From Cycas panzhihuaensis (Eukaryota; Cycadophyta), in contig CM041465.1 of assembly GCA_023213395.1 (NCBI GenBank), forward strand, positions 206,963,741 through 207,027,740: DNA of 64,000 nt, in the 5' to 3' direction. Below are positions 23,575 through 33,864 of the stretch, in pieces. Position numbers and translations under genes: made by a program. Numbering within the stretch: the first letter of the stretch is position 1; each line of letters begins with the position of its first letter. Under the pieces are notes generated by a model. It did not search any database. It was given only the letters and a program-made list of their open reading frames with translations, and was not told the origin of the DNA.

Positions 23575-24279
23575 TTGAGTTGCATATGGACTAGTGCTCT
23601 TCCGATCCTAGCCTGGAACATATGGAAAGAAAGGAACCGTAGAATCTTCCAGGCAAAACGGATGGACCAGACTACTATTTATTGTAGAATTTATGCAGAA
23701 ATAAGAGAGAACGTCAGATCTGTGAAAGAAAAACCCATGCTAGGGCCAGAGAGAAGGATTCTCGGCAAGTGGGATATTGTTCCTACTTTCGGGGCAGAAA
23801 AGAATAAAGATATCAAGTGGCTGCCTCCTGAGGAGACATGGGTCAAGATAAACTTTGATGGTGCAAAGAAAGGGGAATCCTGGGCCACGGGAGGTATCTC
23901 AGAGAGACCATTCGGTCTACCCTTTGGGCTTTTGCATTCTATGATTGCCGACAAACCACTATGCGAGATGCACGCTATGCTCAAAGCTCTTGACCTTGCG
24001 GTGGAAGGTAATTATCAGAAAGTGATTATTGAGGGAGATTCTGAGGTTGTGGTGAAATCCTTGAAAGAGGAGGTTATTCTGGATTGGAGATTCCAACTTT
24101 TATTTAATGATGCCAAGGAAATCATTAAGAGGCTGCCAGAAGTCCGTATCAGGCATACTCTGAGAGATGGAAATAAACTAGCAGATTTTCTGGCAAATTG
24201 GGGAGTGAGACAAAGGGCAGGACAAATATGGAAGTTGGATTTTCCTGTGGATCTTTTGGTTACGTTGAGAAGGACTTGA
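23575..24279 (+). pseudogene. LINE ORF2, C-terminal RNase H domain
   Basis: An open stretch of 234 codons. ILAWNIWKERNRRIFQ is the usual linker, followed by the RNase H fold: WVKINFDGA (first Asp), CEMHAMLKALDLA (Glu), VIIEGDSEVVVKSL (Asp) and IRHTLRDGNKLADFLA (last His/Asp), so all four active-site positions look intact. Such plant-type RNase H tails in L1 elements are known and may replace host RNase H. The frame ends TGA at 24277-24279. Confidence 0.9.
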
Positions 24280-24450
24280 TGATGCAGTAGCTAGCCGTGG
24301 GGCTTGTCCTGGCACCTTGTTTTCTGGCCTAGTCCGTGGGGCTGTCACGGACTCATTCTTATCTGTCACGCCACATTTCTTGATGTATTAGGTTGTGGGA
24401 TCCTCTTTCAAACCCACTAGAATTCATTTTATCTAATCAAAAAAAAAAAA
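24280..24450 (+). other. LINE 3' untranslated region and poly(A)
   Basis: About 160 bases, containing two CCGTGGGGCT repeats (near 24294 and 24331), then 12 A (24439-24450). The copy of the target TCTCAGGATGCTCTT follows directly at 24451-24465. Confidence 0.9.
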
Positions 24451-24465
24451 TCTCAGGATGCTCTT
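24451..24465 (+). repeat. Right target-site duplication of the LINE
   Basis: Identical 15 bases to 18433-18447. Confidence 0.95.
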
Positions 24466-25900
24466 AGACAAATTGCTTATTCTCCTAGGTTGTATCTTCT
24501 TGTGGAAGTTATTTCCATTTGATGAGATACCTAATAATTTGCCTGGATCATATAGATGTCAAATTCTTTAGTTGATGATATATTCTGGAATGAGTTGAAG
24601 TTGCCCCTTCTCATTTAAGATAGGTAATTCTATTTGAATATGTACTTGCTACCCAAGTACCCTCTTGAGACATGAAACATGAAAGACATTATGGATCCTT
24701 GATGGTGATGGTAAGTCCAAGATATATGCAACTTCACCAATCTTCTTAAGAATTTTATAAGGCCTATAAAATTGAGGTTGTAATTTATGTTTCCCATCCC
24801 ATTTAAGAGATCCCTGCTTGTGTGATTACAACTGTAAATATACCTAGTCACTTGGTTGAAATACTCGTTCACTTCACCCTTTATTTGCCTATTGTTTCAT
24901 TCAATTTTGTATAAGGTTCAAATTTTCCTTGAGTAGGTTAAGAATCTGTATTATTTATTAGATATGGTCCTTGACTACTTGAATCTTAGAGTTGATTATG
25001 GTATAATTCTTAAGTGTGGGTGGTTCATAGCCATATAATTCTTAGAATAGAGTCATTCCTACTAATGTATGATAGGTTGTATTATACCACCATTCTACTA
25101 AAGGAAGTCAATGATGCCATTGGCCCTACTTATCTAAAGTATAACAACAAAGGTATCCTTTAAGGTACTTATTAACCACCTCAGTTTAACCATCTATTTT
25201 TGGATGGTAGGATGACTCATTCTTATTTTAGTACCAAGTAGATGGAAGATTTCCATCTAGAAGTTACTAGTAAACTTGGGGTCTTGATCACTGACTATGC
25301 ATTTAGGCATACCATGCAACTTATGTATATCCTTTAAAAAGATCTCGGTAATTTACTTTACCTTATATATAGCTTGAATGCTATAAAAATGAGCATATTT
25401 GGTTATCCTATCAACAACCCCCAATATAACATCTTTTCCTTTTGACTTGAGTAGACCCATGATGAAGTCCATAGAAATTTCTTCCCATCATTGATTTGGT
25501 ATGGGAAGGGATTATAGTAATTCTAGAGACTTGACTATTTCTGTCTTATGTCATTAACAAATTTCATGAGGAAACATATCTCTTTATATATCCTTTTTAT
25601 CCCTTCCAAAAGAAATATTATATTAAGTAGTGGTATGTTCATAGGAACCTTGAGTGACTTGCTATTGAAGAGGCATGTGCATCATGTAAAATTTGCTCCT
25701 TAAGGCTAGAGTGAGGATATATATATATATATATAGATAGATAGATATCCAATTCTTGTACCAGAGAATATTTAGAAACCATGTATAATGGGTTGAATGC
25801 CCTACCCTAGCTTGAAGGTATTGAATGATCTACTTTGTAAAGGGGTCATGATACCATTTTTGCTTAGCAACTACTATCCAAGAGAGATTAATCGTGGTGA
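24466..25900 (-). pseudogene. A: integrase and chromodomain, broken
   Basis: On the minus strand, near 25200-25090, a block reads YHPKIDG, a stop, then TEVVNKYLKGYL, the end of the integrase core with its Glu present. Near 24770-24680, KILKKIGEVAYILDLP and IHNVFHVSCLKR mark the C-terminal module. The last part before the LINE, RYLIKWK, a stop, LPQEDTT, a stop and ENKQFV, is a chromodomain whose end continues at 18360. Chromodomains in this family tether integration to particular chromatin. All stops sit at Trp or Gln-like positions. Confidence 0.8.
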
Positions 25901-27110
25901 TAGAATATAGTGCAGAGACTTCTTCCTTATGAGATAAAGCATCATCAACTATATTACTGTTGACTTTTTTATATATGATTTCAAAGCCAAAAGATTACAT
26001 TTTGGTGATCCATTTTTGTTGTGCCTTAGATGTTGTCATTTGAACTAGGAAATATTTTAAGCTATCATGGTCTATTTTAATTTAAAAATATATTTCCAAT
26101 AAATATTGTTGTCATTTCCTAACTACATAGATAATTACTAACATCTCCTCCTCATAGGTGGATTTGACTTATTCCTTAGATATAAGTTGATGACTTTCAT
26201 AGGCTAAAGATTTCCCTTCCTACATTAAGTTTGTTCCAATGCCTTGCCCTAATGCATCACATTCAATGGTGAATGTCTTTGCAAAGTCTAGCATTACGAG
26301 GATTGGTGTGGTAGTTAAGGCTACCTTTAGGTGTTCAAATACTTTAAAGGCCTTATCATTCCAATGAAAGGAATCCTTTTTTAACAAGTTAATTAAAGGG
26401 GAAGTAATCATTGCATAGCCCTAAATAAACTTTTGATAATACCTTGTGATTCTTAAGAATCCATGAAGGCCCTTGATGGTTTTAGGTTTAGGCTAGTTCG
26501 TGATAACTGCAATTTTCTTAGGATTCACCTTAACTCCTTCTTAAGAGATAATATGGCCCAAATATTCTATTTCTATTTGCCCAAATTGATATTTTAATTT
26601 TTTGGTATAAAGCTGGTTATCTACAAGCACCTATAATGCCTTATCATCATGTCAAAGATGGTCTTCCTATGTATGACTAAAGATCAAAATGTTATTAAAA
26701 AAGACTAACATGAACTTCCTTAAGTAAGGCTAAGAGAGTTTATTCATGAGTCCTTGAAAGGTGAATGAGGCATTAGTCAAGCCAAATGGCATGACTAAAA
26801 ATTCATAATGTCTTTTATGCATACAAAATGTAGTTTTATGGACATCCGTTACCTTGATCCTAATTTAATATTATCTTGACCACAAGTCTAATGATATGAA
26901 GAATGTTACTCCATGGAGTTTATCAATGACTGGTATAGGAAATTTATCCTTGATGGTTATCTTATTAAGATTAAAGTAGTCTATACATATGTGAAGTGAA
27001 CCATCCTTTTTTCTTACTAAAATCATTGGGCTAGAAAAAGTACTTTTACTTTCCCTAGTAGTACTAGTATTAAGGAGTTTTTGAACTAGTCATTCAATTT
27101 CATTCTTTTG
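25901..27110 (-). pseudogene. A: reverse transcriptase and RNase H, active site FFNN
   Basis: RNase H starts at 26411-26220 (SFHWNDKAFKVFEHLKVALT and FTIECDA). Upstream are the reverse transcriptase blocks [19 protein letters not shown] near 26820-26760 and LHIC.DYFNL-like near 27000-26960. The catalytic FVDD/FFDD motif reads FFNN (plus 26691-26696, GTTATT), so both Asp are Asn through G-to-A changes. This copy cannot have been active in this state. Confidence 0.75.
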
Positions 27111-27299
27111 CTGGTAGGAATACCAGTATTATCAAATACAAGGAGGATTGCTTCTAGCTATTAGGTCAATGCTATGATCTTGGTTATGTACTAGGGGAAT
27201 ACCTCAAGGAATATCCTAAAAGACTGCTTGTGGTGATGAAGAACCAATTTTAAGTTATTTGGTATACCATCATCTTGGAGAATGTCCCCTTTTATTGGA

Positions 27300-28110
27300 A
27301 GTTCCTAACCTTCCAGAGCGTAATATTTGGTAATGATTCCTATACCACCCTTTTTAATGAGCCTCTCCATATAGTGTGAGCTAATGATTTGGGTTGGAGG
27401 AGGAATGATCCCATTTAATTGATAGTTTATTCCTTCAGAAGTAAATCAAATAAAGAGCTCTTACATATTTAGTTGAATGGTCCCTAGTGTTTTGAGCCAT
27501 TGTACCCCTAATATAACATCAACTCCTCTAATGGGAATGATATACATAGAAGTATAAAGGTGATAGTCACCCATTTGAAACTTGATGTTATGACATTTTC
27601 TTCCCAAAAGAGAGTGTCCTTCCATTAGCCACTATAACCTAGAAATTTTTGACAAGAAATGGAAAACAGTTAAGTTCTTCAACAAGTTTCTGATTAATAA
27701 AATTATGGGTGCTCCCAGAATCTATGAGGACAACCACCTTCCTTTCTTGATATACCCCATAAGCTTGAGTGTTTATGGGGCATTGATTCCAACAAAGACA
27801 TGCACATATATAGTAGAAGTAACTTCTTCTTCCTCCTTAGGTAGGTCACAATCATTATTTTCAGGCTCTAATAAGGCTTCCTCTACTGGTTCATCATCTT
27901 GGACATCCTTAATTATGAATAAGCATCATTCAATACAATTATGGTCTTTATTCTACTTTTGGTTACAAAGTAAACATAACTCTTTCAACTGTTTCTCATC
28001 TATCTCTTGGGAAGTCATTTGTTGTATACCAGGAACCTGAAATTGTGGTCACTTTTCTGGGAATGTTCGTGGGAGGGGTTAAGATGCCTTATTTTTTGAT
28101 TCAATATATT
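27300..28110 (-). pseudogene. A: gag C-terminus, zinc knuckle and protease
   Basis: Minus strand: VPGIQQMTSQEIDEKQLKEL leads to a zinc knuckle CLLCNQK, a stop, NKDHNC (C-x2-C-x7-H-x-C, about 27990-27945), the form seen in chromoviruses. The protease has VVLIDSGSTHNFINQK (about 27730-27683) with the Asp-Ser-Gly catalytic triplet intact, then VDVILGVQWLKTLG. A 111-codon open frame on the plus strand at 27705-28040 is the antisense shadow of this region. Confidence 0.8.
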
Positions 28111-28930
28111 AAGAAAAATTGATAGTTTTAGAGATATTATTAGGTTTTAAGAGTCATAACTTGTGCCTGATATCATTTTTTTTTTCTTTCTTACTTTTTG
28201 CTTTTTTAGTTGTTGACTAGTTGAATGACTATATGTGCATGAACTAATGACAAACTGGCTAAACATATTAGATTTAATAAATTGATAATGAATGACTCAT
28301 TGATTTAGGTACACACAAACCATTAATAAACTGACCAGGTATACCAAGTATGGGCTTGTCTAGTTTGTAGGCCCTCTGATATATTGATCCCAGTCATAAA
28401 TAGTATAGACTTATAGAGGCTAATGCTGTACTCTACAATTGTACTACCCCATCTCTAAGGTACATAGAGAGTAACTTCTTGGGGCTAACCTTTTACTGGT
28501 GCACTACAAATTGTAGACAGTTAATAGGTTTCCTATGGTTACCTATACTAGGAAGACCTATCTAGGGGGTGCTCCTATATACCTATAGGTACATGGAGGA
28601 ATAATTCTATAGCCAAGTTCTATTTAAGGATTGATTCAGGAGTGTGATCTCTAATCTTTCATGTAAGGAACAAAAAATCCACAATGTGCTTAGCCTAAAA
28701 TGATAGATCCTCATGATATTTATAGACCCCCAGCATAGGGTCTCTATCTAAATGTAAAAGAAAACTACCCAGTGGTAGTGTTAGGGTAGTTGCCTGATTG
28801 CAGTGTTGTCTACCCCTAAAAAGTAAACTAACTAAGTAGAAATTAAATGAGAATACATACTGATGAGAAAAAATTGATGGAAAAAAGTAATTATTTAATA
28901 CCTTTGACTCTTCCACAAGGTATGAATTCA
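28111..28930 (-). other. A: leader where the N-terminal gag should be
   Basis: Only about 0.8 kb separates the gag C-terminus from the primer site and I could not read the usual gag N-terminal blocks in any minus frame. Gag is therefore probably truncated or decayed beyond recognition. A minus-strand frame at 28695-29063 runs across the LTR and primer site and is not a gene. Confidence 0.5.
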
Positions 28931-28931
28931 T

Positions 28932-28944
28932 TGCTTTGATACCA
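28932..28944 (-). other. A: Met-tRNA primer-binding site
   Basis: Plus strand GCTTTGATACCA reads TGGTATCAAAGC on the minus strand, one base from TGGTATCAGAGC. It lies two bases inside the LTR that starts at 28947 and fixes the orientation of A as minus. Confidence 0.85.
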
Positions 28945-28946
28945 AT

Positions 28947-29013
28947 TGGTAGGATACTACTCCTTAATAATAATTGCATACCAACATAACATGTAAATAA
29001 CTCCAAAAGAGCA
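28947..29013 (-). repeat. A: 5' LTR, inner fragment
   Basis: Starts TGGTAGGATAC and aligns with 16765 onward up to CTCCAAAAGAGCA, where element B was inserted. The last five bases GAGCA (29009-29013) are B's target duplication. The rest of this LTR is at 36292-36648. Confidence 0.9.
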
Positions 29014-29215
29014 TGTTTCAAACCCAATCCAAAACTAGGAGAAACTGAATTAATACAATACAAAGATCTTTAAGAAAAGTAAATATTATTGATATCAATT
29101 TAAAAGATGATTCTTACAATATGACAATGGCCATATATATATTGGATCTATTGTTTATCAAGGGATATAACCCTTTTAAAGTACCTTTTCAACCAATAAC
29201 AAGAGGTTTATAATA
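29014..29215 (-). repeat. B: 3' LTR
   Basis: 202 bp. The minus-strand polypurine tract GAGAGGGAGGAAT (plus 29216-29228) lies just inside it. Confidence 0.92.
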
Positions 29216-29226
29216 ATTCCTCCCTC

Positions 29227-30720
29227 TCAAGATGTTTCACCCGCGAAAATCTCATGTCTCAATTTAGGGTGAAGCTTGATAAATTTAGAGGATTTCCAGG
29301 AAGCATCTTCTATAAGCAATTGTTTCCACTTGATCAAATATTCTTGAATAGTTTTTGACCGTAGCCGACATTCTCGAACTTTAAGGATAGATTCTAGTAA
29401 TAAGATTAATTTGCATTCTTCATCGAGGAGAGGTAAGTCTATTTGTACCTGCACATGATCTCTAATTTTCTTTTTAAGACATAACACATGAAATACATTA
29501 TGTAATTTTGAGGTGGGAGGTTCTAAGGCATAAGCCACTACTCTGATTTTTTGTTGAACCTGAAAAGGACCTTAAAATCGAGGACTCAATTTTTGTTTTT
29601 GAGAATTTTTTAATGATGCTTGCTTGTATGGTTGTAGCCTCACATAGACCCAATCTCTGACTTCAAATATTCTTTTTGTTTGGTTTTTTATTAGTTTTTT
29701 GTTTCATACGATTCCTTACTTCTTCTAAATGTCACTTTAATATTTGAATTATATTCTGTGATTCTTGGAGATAGTCATTAACTACTAGAACTTTATTATC
29801 CATTTTTAACCAATCTTTTAATTGAGTTGGTTAGTAGCCATATAATGCTTGATAAGGGGTCATTTTAATAGATGAATGGTAAGAAGAGTTATACCATGCT
29901 TTAGCTAAATGTAACCATTTGACCCACAAATGTTGTTTATCTGTTACATAATTTCATAAATAATTTTCTAAACATCTGTTAACTACTTTAGTTTGTCCAT
30001 TTGTTTGTGGATGATAATTGGTACTTATATCTAATTTTGTACCTACTTGTTAAAACATTTCTTGCCAGAAATGGCTTAAGAATTTAGGGTCTCTTTCACT
30101 AATAATATTCTACGGAAAGCCATGTAACTTGTGAATCTCTTTGATAAATATTTTAGTTAACTACTGAGCTTTGTAGTTAGACTGAATGGGTATAAAATAA
30201 GCAAACTTTGTTAAATGATCCACAACCATATAGATAGCATCTTTCCCTTCTGATTTTGGTAAACTTATAATAAAATCCATGCTAATACTTTCCCATTTTT
30301 GTTGCAGAATAGGAAGAGGCTAGAGCAGACTAGAAGTAGTAATACGTTCATATTTATTGACTTGGCATACTGTGCATTTAGCTATAAATTTCATTATGTC
30401 CTTTCTCATTACTTTCCAAAAAAATGATTGTTTGACTCGTAGAAATATTTTATAAAATCCTTCATGTCTTGTGGCAGGTACTACATGTGCCTCATTTAAT
30501 ATCTTGTTACGGAAAGCTGAGTTTGTACCTAAGAATACTCATCCTTTATACCATAAAATATCATTTCTCCATTCGAATTTGTCTTCTTTTCCTTGTTGAA
30601 TTCTTTGAATGAGTTGTTGAATTCAGGATCTTTCACATACTCTGATTATAAATCCATGATCCATACTAGTTCTATCATTGAGATAGCTTTTAATTGAGAT
30701 TCTATATTCTCTTTATCTTT
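29227..30720 (-). pseudogene. B: integrase and chromodomain, catalytic residues changed
   Basis: On the minus strand: AKCTVCQVNKYERI (end of the HHCC zinc region), [20 protein letters not shown] (first Asp present), then SERDPKF where SDRDP is usual (second Asp is Glu), and GQTKVVNR where GQTEVVNR is usual (catalytic Glu is Lys, GAA to AAA). The C-terminal part (29538-29227) has LHNVFHVLCLKK and a chromodomain with CRLRSKTIQEYLIKWKQL and IEDASW. Two of three catalytic acids are lost. Confidence 0.85.
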
Positions 30721-31140
30721 CCGTGATAAGGCATCAGCTACAACATTATTTTTTCCCTTGTTATATGTTATGTCAAAATCAAATGCCTGAATTTCACTTA
30801 TCCATTTTTGTTGTTCAGGGGATAATTCTTTTTGTTTTAGTAAATATTATAAATTATTATGATCTATCTTGACTATAAACTTGCTACCTAATAGATATTG
30901 ATACCATTTAACTAAAGTATATATAATGGCCATTATTTCTTTATCATAAGTTGACTTGTGAATTTCTCAGTTATTTAGCTTCCTACTTTCAAATGTAATG
31001 GGTTTACCTTCTTGCATCAGTACTACACTGATTCCCATTCATGATGCATCACATTCTATTATAAAAATTTTAGAAAAATTAGGTGACGTAAGCATCGGTA
31101 ACTAGATCATTATTTGCTTGACTTGTTTGAAACATTTTAT
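30721..31140 (-). pseudogene. B: RNase H domain
   Basis: Minus strand reads FIIECDAS, MGISVVLMQEGKPITFESRK, IHKSTYDKEIMAIIYTLVKW, FIVKIDHNNL, WISEIQAFDFDITY, then NVVADALSRK. These are the conserved RNase H blocks with D, E and D in place. The TAG codons fall at Trp and Gln positions. Confidence 0.85.
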
Positions 31141-31239
31141 TGCTTCTTCATTCCATTGAAAAGAATTTTTTTTTAATAAACAAGTTAAAACAACAGTTTT
31201 CTATGCATAATTTTTCACAAAACATCGATAATATCCTGT

Positions 31240-31920
31240 TAAACCTAGAAATCCTTAGAGTTTCATAATATTTTTGGGTATCAGCCATTCTTGAATTGCC
31301 TTAACTTTTCTTGGGTCAGCTCTAATTCCTTCTTTTGATATAAGATGACCCAGATATTCTATTTCTTTCATTCCAAAGTAACATTTTGATTTGTTAGCAT
31401 AGAATTTTTATTTCTTTAAGGTGTTTAGTACTTGGTCCAAATGATTCATGTGTTCTCCCTATTGTTTACTTAATATTAATATGTCATCAAAGAAGACTAA
31501 GATAAACTTCTGCAAGAAAGGTTTCAGAACTTGATTCATTATAGCTTGGAATGTGGTTGGTGCATTAGTTAGACCAAAGGGCATTACCTTGAACTCATAA
31601 TGACCATGGTGTGTACTGAATGTTGTTTTGTATGTATCTTCTAATTTAATGCAAATTTGATGATAGCCTGATTTTAAATCAATTTTAGAAAAATATTCTA
31701 CTCCATGTAATTCATCTAATGATTCATCGATTCTTGGTATAGAAAAATTATTTTTTATTGTAACTTTATTTAGTACTCGATAATCTATACACATATGATA
31801 AGATCCATCTTTTTTTCTTACTAAGATTATCGATGCTGCAAAAGGGCTTTTGCTAGGAGTTATTGCTCCTATATCCAATAATTCTTGTATGATCTTTTTA
31901 ATCTCATTCCGATAATGATG
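31240..31920 (-). pseudogene. B: reverse transcriptase domain
   Basis: The longest open part (31878-31459) carries [72 protein letters not shown] and FFDDILILS, so both catalytic Asp survive (plus 31484-31489). These motifs are diagnostic of Ty3/gypsy. It is the best-kept gypsy reverse transcriptase in the window but has no functional flanking frame. Confidence 0.9.
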
Positions 31921-32377
31921 TGATTATTTATAGGGTCAGATAACAATCATATTAGTGCCTGCTTCCAATTTGATTTGATATTCAAATTCCCTGTCTGATG
32001 GTAATTCTGCTAGAATATTTTAAAAAACTTCTTTATGCTTCTGGATGATGTTTTGTAGTTCATTTTCTTGTGTAGTTAGTTTAATTTTTGCTTGGATCGA
32101 AAAAAGTTGAGCCATCATACCACGATGGCCCTTCTTGATTAATTTTTTCATTTTTTTGCAGGATATCAATTAACTATTTCCAGGTAATTCTTCCATCTTT
32201 CTTATATCTCATAAATAATTCTTCAAGATTCATCTCAAAACTTCCCAAGGTTCATAACCATTGACTTCCCAGAATAATATCTACTCCACCAACATCTAAT
32301 ACATAAAAATTTTCTTTAATAATAACATCACTAATTGAGATTTTAAGGTTTTCCATCATTCCTTGTCTAGATATAAC

Positions 32378-32572
32378 CTATCGGCCTCCAACGCTTATTT
32401 GAAAAGGTGTTGTTCTGGATGGAAATAATTTTAAATGTTGAGCTGATATTCTATCAATAAAATTATGAGTACTTCTTGGATCAATCAAAATTGTAATAGC
32501 TTGATTTTTAATAAATCCACGTAGTTTAAGCGTGTCAGATCTTGTCAACTCACTCATAGCTGAGAATGACAT
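32378..32572 (-). pseudogene. B: protease (retropepsin-like), catalytic triplet lost
   Basis: Reads LKLRGFIKNQAITILIDPRSTHNFIDR. The motif is LIDSGSTHNFI in active elements; here Ser-Gly is replaced by Pro-Arg, so the aspartic protease could not work. Position between the gag knuckle and reverse transcriptase is as expected. Confidence 0.85.
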
Positions 32573-32699
32573 TTTTAAGATGTCCTCCTCTTGGTTATAT
32601 TGATACTCCTAATTTTCAATATTTTCTTGGCCATATTCGGTACCATCTTCTTCTTCAATTTCCTCATCCTCTACTATCAGAGATAATTTGATCGTGTAT

Positions 32700-33860
32700 A
32701 ATTAATTTTTCTGACATTTATGATTATGTGTCTATTTTTTAGCACACCTGAAACAAAGATTCTTTTTTCGTAGTTCTTCTTGCTCAGCTCTTATTCTTTG
32801 AAGTAATGGTTTAACTGGCCAAGTAACTCTATTGGGTACAAAACTAGGTCATATAACTGAAGGAGGATTAGAATGAGTATACGGAGGAATATAGGGTCTT
32901 GTTCTTACCTTCCATAATTCATTGATCTTTCCTTCTTGTATTTTGGCTAGTTGTATTGCCTTATTTAAATCCTGAGATTCTTGAATTTTAACATCAGCTT
33001 GGATTTCTATTATCAGACCATGTATATATAGCTGAATAAGTCAATTAGTCAGAATATCTTCTAACATATAACTTAGCCTCATGAATACTACACTGTATTC
33101 TTCCACAGAATCAGTTTACTTTAATCTTTGTAACTCACAATAATAATCGTGATTAGATACAGTCTCAAACCATTCGATGAATAAACATACAAATTCTTTC
33201 TAATTTGGAAGTTGAGTTCGAAAAGAAGTTTATTTTAAACACTGCCACCATTCATATGCTATTCCATCCATGTGTAGGGTGGCTAATGGAACTTATTCTA
33301 CTTGCTTAATCTCTATTAAGAGAAAGTAGTTTTCCATTTGCTGAATCCATACCCTTGGATCATGCGATTTTTGCTCCATGCTAAAATGTTGTATAGCAAT
33401 TTTTTCTTTTTCTGTATTTGAATACTTTGTAAATACTTTGTAAGCAATTAAAGTATGCTTGAAATTCCACTATCTTCTATTCTTTAGGAGTTAAGTTCTG
33501 GTATTCATTGAGATACTTTTTGATAGCCTTATTTTCAAAATTAATTAGAGATATCTGAGGGCACAACTGATTTCTTGTAGTTTGATGTCTAATATGTGAT
33601 TGATGGCTCATTGCTTCGTCTTCCGAATCAGGCACAATCATATCCTCCTTCCTACTTGTCGTTATGATTGTTAGTTTATCTAAAACTTGATTTAAGGTAT
33701 GATTCAAGAGAGCATTTGACATTTGGACTGCACTGTGGACTACTTGAGTGATTGGTTCGATGATATCTTTTTGAATGGTATTGTCTGTCATACCTTCTAT
33801 ATACATCACTTTAATAACTGTATAGGTGTGACTCCACCAACTAGCCTCTGTAGTCAAAAG
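32700..33860 (-). pseudogene. B: gag with zinc knuckle
   Basis: The N-terminal open part (33857-33477) includes TQVVHSAVQMSNALLNHTL. Further on, DPRVWIQQMENYFLL and AYEWWQCLK are typical retrotrans_gag blocks, and LCFRCAKK, a stop, THNHKC is a C-x2-C-x7-H-x-C knuckle (about 32762-32715). Interrupted by several TAG/TAA codons. Confidence 0.8.
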
Positions 33861-33864
33861 ATTA

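Larger units (their letters stand above)
18448..24450 (+). mobile_element. L1-type LINE with RNase H domain, full length but mutated
   Basis: About 6.0 kb between exact 15-bp target duplications, ending in a 12-base poly(A) (24439-24450). It has a 5' leader, ORF1 (DUF4283 plus zinc knuckle), and ORF2 (endonuclease, reverse transcriptase, zf-RVT, RNase H). G+C and CG dinucleotides are much more frequent than in the flanks, so it is younger than its surroundings. Frameshifts and stops in both ORFs make it inactive. It inserted in the 3' part of chromovirus A's pol. RNase H-bearing L1 elements are known from plants. Confidence 0.95.

Noticed and set aside
27705-28040. 111-codon plus-strand frame
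   Set aside because: Antisense to the protease and gag knuckle of element A on the minus strand.
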